Source: Catenulispora sp. EB89 (GTDB lineage Bacteria; Actinomycetota; Actinomycetes; Streptomycetales; Catenulisporaceae). Taken from it: a DNA stretch of 64,000 nucleotides. The stretch lies in assembly GCF_041261445.1 (NCBI RefSeq), contig NZ_JBGCCU010000043.1:18236-82235 (forward strand), in the 5' to 3' direction. The position numbers and the translations under genes were made by a program. The notes beneath the pieces were generated by a model, which ran no database searches, was not told the DNA's origin, and saw nothing but the letters and a program-made list of their open reading frames with translations. Numbering within the stretch: the first letter of the stretch is position 1; every line of letters begins with the position of its first letter. Of this stretch, positions 58,718 to 64,000 are shown piece after piece.

Positions 58718-59650
58718 ATGCGCGCACAATTTGTCCTGTCCGAGATCTTCATCGGTCTGCGCCGCAACCTCACGATGACCGTAGCCGTCATCGTCTCCGC
58801 GGCGGTGGCCCTCGGTATGCTCGGCGTCGCGCTGCTGATGCTGTTCCAGACCAGCCACATGAAGGACTTCTGGTACGGCAAGGTCGAGGTCACGGTGTTC
58901 ATGTGCACCAAGGACGACCCGAACCTGCACCCGACCACCTGCGCCTCGGGGCAGGCCACGCAGAACCAGATGAACACCCTGCAGGCGCAGCTGACAGCGA
59001 ATCCGCTGGTCCAGCAGGTCTTCAGCGAGACCCAGGCCGAGGCGTTCGTGCGCTACGAGGCGATGACCAAGGGCAGCGAGAACGGCAACGCGATGTCGGA
59101 GTACGTGACTCCGGACCAGATCCCGGCCTCCCTGCGGGTGAAGCTGAAGGACCCCAGCACTGTGAACATCGACGCGATGATCAGCAGCTACCAGGGGCAG
59201 CAGGGTGTGGAGACGGTGTCGGACCAGAGAGCCGTCCTGCAACCACTCTTCAAACTCCTGAACGGCCTCACAGTGTCGGCGACGACAGTCGCGGTGGTCA
59301 TGGTGGGCCTGGCGCTGATGCTGATCGTCAACACGGTCCGACTGTCCGCGTTCAGCAGACGGCGAGAAACCGGCATCATGCGCCTGGTCGGAGCCTCGAA
59401 CTTCTATATCCGATTGCCATTCCTCATGGAGGGCGCGGTCGCCGGCCTGGGCGGCGTGGCGGTGGCGGCGCTGGGCGTCATCAGCTTCAAGTACTTCCTG
59501 ATCGACCGGGTCCTGGCCCCCAACTTCACCTCCACCAGCTACGTGGGCTGGGACAAGGTGATGCTGACGGTCGTGATCCTGATCCCGGTCGGCCTCCTGA
59601 TGGCGGTCGGCGCCAGCGCCCTGTCCCTCCGGAAATACCTGAAGGTCTAG
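58718..59650 (+). CDS. ftsX: Cell-division protein FtsX
   Basis: The 310-residue protein has a cytosolic MRAQFVLSEIFIGLRRNLTM, one helix, a large outer loop (about 55–190) with two Cys (FMCTKDDP, TTCASGQ), and three C-terminal helices with VNTVRLSAFSRRRETGIMRLVGASNFYIRLPF, the conserved FtsX motif. The two Cys may form a disulfide, as in mycobacterial FtsX. It couples FtsE ATP hydrolysis to cell-wall hydrolases. Confidence 0.95.
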   Translation: MRAQFVLSEIFIGLRRNLTMTVAVIVSAAVALGMLGVALLMLFQTSHMKDFWYGKVEVTVFMCTKDDPNLHPTTCASGQATQNQMNTLQAQLTANPLVQQVFSETQAEAFVRYEAMTKGSENGNAMSEYVTPDQIPASLRVKLKDPSTVNIDAMISSYQGQQGVETVSDQRAVLQPLFKLLNGLTVSATTVAVVMVGLALMLIVNTVRLSAFSRRRETGIMRLVGASNFYIRLPFLMEGAVAGLGGVAVAALGVISFKYFLIDRVLAPNFTSTSYVGWDKVMLTVVILIPVGLLMAVGASALSLRKYLKV

Positions 59651-59677
59651 CGGCGTTCATCGGGGATAATGAACCCC

Positions 59678-60163
59678 ATGCCGAAGGAACAAGGCCAGAA
59701 GGTCATCGCCCGCAACAAGAAGGCGCGCCACGAGTACGAGATCGAGGCCACCTACGAAGCGGGCATCTCCCTGACCGGCACCGAGGTCAAGTCCCTCCGG
59801 GCGGGTCGCGCCAGCCTCGTCGACGGCTACGCGGTCATCAAGGACGCCGAGGTCTGGCTACAGGGCGTACACATCGCCGAGTACGCGGAAGGCACGTGGA
59901 CCAACCACTCGCCCCGCCGCAACCGCAAGCTCCTCCTCCACCGCGCCGAGATCAACAAACTCATCGGCAAAACCAAGGAGACCGGCCTCACGCTGATCCC
60001 CCTGGAGCTGTACTTCAAGGACGGCAAGGTCAAGGTCGAGATCGGCCTGGCGCGAGGCAAGAAGACCTACGACAAGCGCCAGACCCTCATGGAGCGCCAG
60101 AACAAGCGCGAGGCCGAGCGCGCGATGGCCGCCGCCTTCAAGCGCAACAACCGCCGAAAGTAG
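59678..60163 (+). CDS. smpB: SsrA-binding protein SmpB
   Basis: ATG 59678 ([20 protein letters not shown]) gives 161 residues; an ATG three codons earlier has a poorly placed ribosome binding site. The OB-fold is clear in [35 protein letters not shown] and [21 protein letters not shown], with the basic tail [22 protein letters not shown]. SmpB binds tmRNA and carries it to stalled ribosomes. The tmRNA gene is 219 bp downstream in the same orientation. Confidence 0.95.
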   Translation: MPKEQGQKVIARNKKARHEYEIEATYEAGISLTGTEVKSLRAGRASLVDGYAVIKDAEVWLQGVHIAEYAEGTWTNHSPRRNRKLLLHRAEINKLIGKTKETGLTLIPLELYFKDGKVKVEIGLARGKKTYDKRQTLMERQNKREAERAMAAAFKRNNRRK

Positions 60164-60382
60164 CCGCCTCCACCACGGTGACCAGGACCGCAGCCCGACG
60201 GCAAGGGCGGACAGCCCCTGATCACTCCCCAGTTCGCCCACGGCGAACCCGCTGGAGTCTGCCCGCCCGAACCGCTACCCTTGGATCACGGCCCCGGGAA
60301 ACCGGAGCCGACTGCTTGACAACTACACAGAGACGACCAAGCGTCAGAAAACCAAACGTTTCCGACCAGAGTCGTCCGACAA

Positions 60383-60764
60383 GGGGCCGAACGGTTTCGA
60401 CATCGGACGTTTTGGCAGGGGAAGCGGGCCGAGGAAGCAGCGATGATCTCGTTAACCACACGCTGCACAAAAAATAACTGCCAACAAGACGCAGCTGAAG
60501 TCGCAGACCGCTTACGGTCTCGCCGCCTGACAATAATCAGGTAATGACTTCTGTCGACCCGGGAGCGCCTCCGGCCCGGTAAGACATCATTAGGAGGATC
60601 CACCGCCTGACACGGCCACAGGGCCAGGCGGGACACCAATGTGGCTGGGCCTGTCAGCAGCGTGCCTGTGAGACTGCCGGGGCCAAGAAAAGCGAACACA
60701 GGCTGCGCCCGGAGAAGCCCTGGCAAGTCGCCGATGGACGCGGGTTCAATTCCCGCCGGCTCCA
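60383..60764 (+). ncRNA. ssrA: Transfer-messenger RNA (tmRNA)
   Basis: The 5' end GGGGCCGAACGGTTTCGAC and the 3' end CGGGTTCAATTCCCGCCGGC-TCC-A form the tRNA-like domain: the acceptor stem GGGGCCG pairs with CGGCTCC (one G·U), and the T loop TTCAATT has its 5-bp stem. CCA is not encoded; the genome reads CAA after the discriminator A. The tag frame is at 60480–60530. Pseudoknot-like segments follow. Length 382 nt is normal. tmRNA and SmpB rescue stalled ribosomes. The 3' end is the likely attachment site of the following island. Confidence 0.93.
60480..60530 (+). other. tmRNA proteolysis tag frame
   Basis: The resume codon GCC at 60480 follows AAAATAACT; the frame reads ANKTQLKSQTAYGLAA, then TGA. 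It ends GLAA where most bacteria have ALAA. Confidence 0.85.
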
Positions 60765-60771
60765 CAATTGC

Positions 60772-60805
60772 AAATGCCGCCCGACACCCGTCGGGCGGCA
60801 TTTTT
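60772..60805 (+). terminator. Rho-independent terminator of ssrA
   Basis: AAATGCCGCCCGAC and GTCGGGCGGCATTT form a 14-bp perfect stem with a four-base loop, followed by TT and GCA. It is eight bases after the tmRNA 3' end. Confidence 0.9.
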
Positions 60806-61133
60806 GCATTTCAAGGCCTTGCCGCCCAGCTAAACCGGAATTTCTAGCACGGGAATTCTCGAAATAGGCGTCTCATCGAGTCGTCATTCCGATCATGTTT
60901 TTGCGGCGGTCGCGGCGAATGCGCGGTGAAAAGATCATGGTCTTTGGTCGGGCTCGGTCGAGGTGGTGACCCTGCTCTGCGTCGCGGAGTTCGTTGCAGG
61001 ATGCCTTCTCGGTTCGTAAAGAGGGGGAAAATGTGTCAAGCGGCACAAATGAGTATAAAAGCGCCGACTTTTTTGTCTCGTAGTTCACTCATTCGTGTGC
61101 CTTTGGTGTCTTGGTGAATCGTTCGGGTAGCCC
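60806..61133. other. Island left end, no gene recognised
   Basis: This 328-bp stretch between the ssrA terminator and the first island promoter is clearly lower in GC than the segment before ssrA. Two short frames exist, one on each strand, with no ribosome binding site or recognised product. It may hold integrase arm sites, but I cannot define any. Confidence 0.4.
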
Positions 61134-61162
61134 TTGATACTGACCTCGTCAGTCTCTATCAG
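61134..61162 (+). promoter_or_regulatory. Promoter with an operator between the -35 and -10 hexamers
   Basis: TTGATA (61134–61139) and TATCAG (61157–61162) are 17 bp apart, and a perfect inverted repeat ACTGAC-CTC-GTCAGT (61139–61153) lies between them. The start codon GTG is at 61181. This layout suits repression by a dimer bound in the spacer. Confidence 0.6.
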
Positions 61163-61180
61163 CTGCGGATCGAGGAAACT

Positions 61181-62479
61181 GTGCTGGCAAAGCAGCGACT
61201 GAACCAGCGCCAGGTCGAGGTCCTTGCTCGGATCGTCGCCAATGACGTCCCGGTGACATGGCGGGATTCGTCTTTGGCCTTGACTGTGTACGCGCTGCGA
61301 AGTCGTGGTCTGGTAGAAACCATCGGGTCTGATGGTATGTGGTCGGCTGTGGCCACGGATGCTGGGCAGTATTACGCCGATTGCGGCACCTATCCGCAAC
61401 GGCCAGATGGGTCCAGCGGGGTTCATGCGAATACGAGCGAAGCGAAGACCTCGACGGCGCGGAAGCTCCTTAGCGCGAATGAGCTCGTCGCTCGAATAGA
61501 AGCCGCCGGAGGCACGCTGACGATTTCCGATCCCGATCCAGCTACCCGGGCATGGTGGCGCAGTTCGATCCAGTCGGCGATCAAGTGCGGTAGGCGGCTC
61601 GACTTCACCGGCAGGGTCCGAGGAGACCTGATCGTCAGGATCGGCGCACCCCGCTCTGACGAGGCCCGACGGCCAACTGTGGCACCTGCGCCGACGCCAC
61701 CCTCGGTGCCTGAGACCGAGTTTAGACATCCGCTCGTAGTCGAGCTGCACAAGTTGATAGCCAAGGAGAATGCACAGGCACATCGAACAGGACCCGCCGT
61801 AGGGCCTCTGCCGCGTGTGTCACCCGGATTGGTGAACCAGGCGCTGCGAACCCTGGACGCCCTCTTCATCCAGGCCGAAGAGCGCGGCTACCGCGCCCGC
61901 CCCGTAGAGCGGCCCCGGCCTCGCCAATTCGCCCGTTACCGCCTACTCATCGGCGGTAAGGAGTTCCCGATCGCCGTCATGGAGCACGGCGAGGTGCTGG
62001 TCCTCAAACTCGAGGACGTACAGACTGGTCGTCGCATCTGGCACGACGGAACGCGTACTCGCCTTGAGCACAAGGTGGAGGACGTCTTGGACACTCTTGA
62101 AGAGCGCGTCCATGAACTCGATCGACGACGTGAGCACCGCGAAGAGTTCGATCAAGAGATTTCAAGAACGCGTGAGACCGAGGCCGAGAGTCTGCGAGCT
62201 GCATATCAGCAGGCTTGGATTGCCGGCTTTCTTAGCCGGCAGGTGGCGGCCTGGCGGCTTGCGGGCGAGGTCAGGTCGATGTGTTCACAGTTGCAGCGCG
62301 ACGTTCGCAAGGGTGCGGCGTCAACCGCCACCGCCGACTGGATCACATGGGCGCTGGAACAGGCCGAACGCATCGATCCGACCACGCGACCGCTGACCGT
62401 CCCGGTCGTCCCCGAACCGACTTCGGTGTGTTTGGAGCGCTTCGAGGAAACCGAACCTGCGTTGATGCTGGAGGCTTGA
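61181..62479 (+). CDS. Hypothetical protein of the island, upstream of the integrase
   Basis: The 432-residue protein starts at GTG 61181 with GAGGAAAC upstream. The N-terminal 60 residues look like a winged helix (RLNQRQVEVLARIVANDVPV). A middle basic region (about 200–300) and a charged helical, possibly coiled-coil segment (EERVHELDRRREHREEFDQ, about 310–340) follow. No family is recognised. It ends one base before the integrase start, so the two genes are probably one operon; a role as accessory integration or replication factor is possible. Confidence 0.6.
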   Translation: MLAKQRLNQRQVEVLARIVANDVPVTWRDSSLALTVYALRSRGLVETIGSDGMWSAVATDAGQYYADCGTYPQRPDGSSGVHANTSEAKTSTARKLLSANELVARIEAAGGTLTISDPDPATRAWWRSSIQSAIKCGRRLDFTGRVRGDLIVRIGAPRSDEARRPTVAPAPTPPSVPETEFRHPLVVELHKLIAKENAQAHRTGPAVGPLPRVSPGLVNQALRTLDALFIQAEERGYRARPVERPRPRQFARYRLLIGGKEFPIAVMEHGEVLVLKLEDVQTGRRIWHDGTRTRLEHKVEDVLDTLEERVHELDRRREHREEFDQEISRTRETEAESLRAAYQQAWIAGFLSRQVAAWRLAGEVRSMCSQLQRDVRKGAASTATADWITWALEQAERIDPTTRPLTVPVVPEPTSVCLERFEETEPALMLEA

Positions 62480-62480
62480 G

Positions 62481-63680
62481 ATGCTGCAGATCCTTGAGGT
62501 CCCGCCCACCGATGGCAGTCTCACGTTCGGCGAATATGCGCTCACCTGGTGGCTTCCCAACCTGGTTGTGGAGGCCACGACACGTAGGGGCTACACCTCC
62601 AACCTCCGCAAGTATCTGCTTCCGGTGTTCGGCGACATGCGCCTGACTGAGATCACCAAAGCTCACGTGCGCGTGTGGGTCGGCCAACTGATCGCCTCTG
62701 GTGCGGGTCCATCGACGGTATACCAGGCGAAGAGCGTCCTCAGCTCCGCCTTTACGATGGCCCTCGACGATCAGTTGGTGACGTTCCATCCGTGCCGCGG
62801 CGTGCCTGGACCGCCGATCCCACGTAAACCTCGTCAAGTCATCACCCTTGAGCAGTTCGAGTTGATCTACGAGAACCTAGGCGATGACCACATGCGCCTC
62901 TTGGCGGAGACCGACATCGAGACCGGCCTCCGCTGGGGTGAGCTGACCGAACTTCGAGCAGGAGATCTCGATCTGGATAGTCAGCTGCTGACGGTCAGCC
63001 GTGCGGTGGTGGAGCTGACTCCGGAGTTCCATCCCACCGGCGGCCGGTTCTTGGTCAAGGAGTACCCCAAGGACAAGGAATTCCGACGGATGAAACTGAG
63101 CGCCAATATCACCGGCAAGCTTGAGGATCACATCGCCGAACACTGCATTGGCCGCGACGAGCTCTTGTTCTCCACCAGGTACTACGTCCGGTCTGAGCGT
63201 GAGGTCGACCTGGATCCCCTGACCCTCGGGATGACGGAACCAGATGAGAATGGCCGCTGTCACTGGCACGGCACCACCACTGCTTACGCTCACGGGTGTC
63301 GCTGCACCTACTGCCGCGCGGCTGTCGCTCAATACCGAACCACGCGCCGCGCACAAGGCAAGGACAGCCCGCGTAAACCCCGGTTCCGCGACACCGACGG
63401 CCATCTGTCAGCCAACTGGTTCCGCAACCAGATCTGGCTCGGTGCCGTAGAGCGCGCCGACATCGACATGCGGGTCCGCACCCACGATATGCGCCACGCT
63501 CACGCCTCCTGGCTGCTCGCAGGCGGCGCCGACCTGCAAGTGGTGAAGGAACGCCTCGGTCACGCGAGCATCCGTACCACGGAGGTCTACCTACACACTT
63601 TGCCCGACGCCGACGAGACAGCTCTCAACGCCCTAGTCATTTCGGCTCGTTGCCGCGCCGCCTGGTCGGCGCGAAAATGA
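62481..63680 (+). CDS. Tyrosine recombinase (phage-type integrase)
   Basis: The 399-residue protein has an SAM-like N-terminal core-binding domain (TRRGYTSNLRKYLLPVFGDM) and a catalytic domain with Arg151 (ETGLRWGELTELRAGDL), His335/Arg338 (HDMRHAHASWLL), His361 (ERLGHASI) and nucleophile Tyr370 (TTEVYLH). A Cys/His-rich insert lies between about 258 and 285 (HGTTTAYAHGCRCTYCRAA). It should recombine the element at the ssrA 3' end, 1.7 kb upstream. Lower GC than the core genome supports transfer. Confidence 0.92.
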   Translation: MLQILEVPPTDGSLTFGEYALTWWLPNLVVEATTRRGYTSNLRKYLLPVFGDMRLTEITKAHVRVWVGQLIASGAGPSTVYQAKSVLSSAFTMALDDQLVTFHPCRGVPGPPIPRKPRQVITLEQFELIYENLGDDHMRLLAETDIETGLRWGELTELRAGDLDLDSQLLTVSRAVVELTPEFHPTGGRFLVKEYPKDKEFRRMKLSANITGKLEDHIAEHCIGRDELLFSTRYYVRSEREVDLDPLTLGMTEPDENGRCHWHGTTTAYAHGCRCTYCRAAVAQYRTTRRAQGKDSPRKPRFRDTDGHLSANWFRNQIWLGAVERADIDMRVRTHDMRHAHASWLLAGGADLQVVKERLGHASIRTTEVYLHTLPDADETALNALVISARCRAAWSARK

Positions 63681-63879
63681 CCCGTGCGGGTGCCGTTCGC
63701 GGCGAGGCCGATCTGTTCTTGGGTTCATATCCCGTGCCCTAGTCCGGCATTGGCCGCTGGTTGGGGCTGTGTCCTGTTGCTTCGAGCACGCCGGTTAGCT
63801 TTGGCGTTGCCCTGATGCGGCTGCGTGGACGGCGCCTGCGTGATGTCGCTGGGGAGCGCACGTCGGGAAGGGAGTCCCG

Positions 63880-63921
63880 ATGGACGAGTTGGCCGAAGTA
63901 GTGGAACTAGGCCGTGTCTGA
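63880..63921 (+). pseudogene. Start of a gene cut by the IS element
   Basis: ATG 63880 is preceded by AAGGGAG at proper spacing, but the frame (MDELAEVVELG) runs into the IS border at about 63909 and ends after 13 codons. The product is unknown. It is probably the beginning of an island gene interrupted by the insertion. Confidence 0.5.
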
Positions 63922-64000
63922 GAAGTGGTTCATAGCCAGCCGTTGATGGCTGCGATGGTGACGGTGGCCTGGTAACGGCAGGCGAGCTTGTCGTACCGGG
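63909..64000 (-). mobile_element. IS5-family insertion sequence, one end
   Basis: The border is set at the AGGCCGTGTCTGAGAAGTGG segment, resembling IS5-type inverted repeats of streptomycetes. The transposase C-terminus follows on the minus strand. The element extends past the window, so the other end and target duplication cannot be seen. Confidence 0.65.
63930..64000 (-). CDS. IS5-family transposase, C-terminal fragment (partial)
   Basis: The visible minus-strand frame reads RYDKLACRYQATVTIAAING and then WL and a TGA stop at 63930. This end is typical of the DDE transposases of IS5-family elements in streptomycetes, where RYDK-A-RY is common near the C-terminus. The gene starts beyond the window. 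The stop lies about 20 bases from the element border. Confidence 0.75.
   Translation of the reverse strand, partial: RYDKLACRYQATVTIAAINGWL

Noticed and set aside
57971..59650. FtsEX as a solute ABC transporter
   Set aside because: Sequence motifs and the smpB–ssrA neighbourhood fit the divisome FtsEX pair, which does not transport a solute.
60316..60345. TTGACA at 60316 as the ssrA -35 element
   Set aside because: No acceptable -10 hexamer lies 16–18 bases downstream and the distance to the mature 5' end is long; it may serve a precursor but cannot be supported.
60720..60764. Separate tRNA gene suggested by the T-arm sequence
   Set aside because: The stem pairs with the 5' GGGGCCG of tmRNA and there is no anticodon arm; it is the tRNA-like end of ssrA.

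Overview
The window is about 70% GC, codes densely on both strands, and uses many GTG starts. It looks like a chromosomal segment of a high-GC actinomycete. The block Ser/Thr kinase–Ser/Thr kinase–prfB–ftsE–ftsX–smpB–ssrA near the right end resembles the arrangement known from Streptomyces and relatives. The SARP/AfsR-type regulator, SigE-family sigma factor, mycothiol-dependent enzyme family and CrgA-like protein also fit that group. The genus cannot be fixed from sequence alone; a Streptomycetales or Catenulisporales member is plausible.

Layout. 1–2.7 kb: end of a DUF4239 membrane protein, then a DUF3311 protein and a sodium:solute symporter. 2.7–7.6 kb: an acyl-CoA dehydrogenase, a PPOX flavoprotein, and a PadR regulator divergent from a luciferase-like monooxygenase and an HSL-type hydrolase. 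7.5–11.5 kb: two tandem DUF4097-like envelope proteins and a secreted phosphoesterase. 11.5–17.5 kb: fadE32/fadE31 diverging from fadE30–ipdF–kstR2–fadA6. 17.5–23.5 kb: small secreted proteins, a CrgA-like protein, an AlkB-type hydroxylase, a secreted hydrolase, and WYL and GNAT genes. 23.5–27 kb: echA20–ipdA–ipdB–ipdC. 27–34 kb: a membrane protein, a DrrAB-like ABC exporter and a large SARP/NB-ARC/TPR regulator. 33.8–35.5 kb: two SDR genes. 35.6–37.6 kb: a SigE-family sigma factor overlapping a membrane protein that carries a degenerate penicillin-binding domain. 37.6–47.6 kb: DUF885, a mycothiol-dependent enzyme, transporters, DedA, a CBS protein, hisN, a TetR/diiron pair and a frameshifted DUF429 gene. 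47.6–56.4 kb: DUF4241, a large FHA/FtsK-like protein and two membrane Ser/Thr kinases. 56.4–60.8 kb: prfB, ftsEX, smpB and tmRNA. 60.8–64 kb: the start of a lower-GC island at the 3' end of tmRNA, with a tyrosine integrase and an IS5-type element that cuts a gene.

The strongest theme is steroid C/D-ring (HIP) catabolism. Four transcription units (fadE30–ipdF–kstR2–fadA6, fadE31–fadE32, echA20–ipdABC, SDR–SDR) correspond to the mycobacterial KstR2 regulon, but here they are spread over 24 kb with unrelated genes between them. Three of the intergenic regions carry a related 20-bp operator-like element that I infer is the KstR2 site. The central one is a 32-bp palindrome holding two symmetric, apparently leaderless divergent promoters. 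No fadD3 or fdxB is seen here.

Other notable points are the pseudo-PBP partner of the sigma factor, the kinase/FHA-FtsK/DUF4241 neighbourhood, a tmRNA tag ending in GLAA, several short tandem repeats between genes, and palindromes beside the PadR and TetR regulators.
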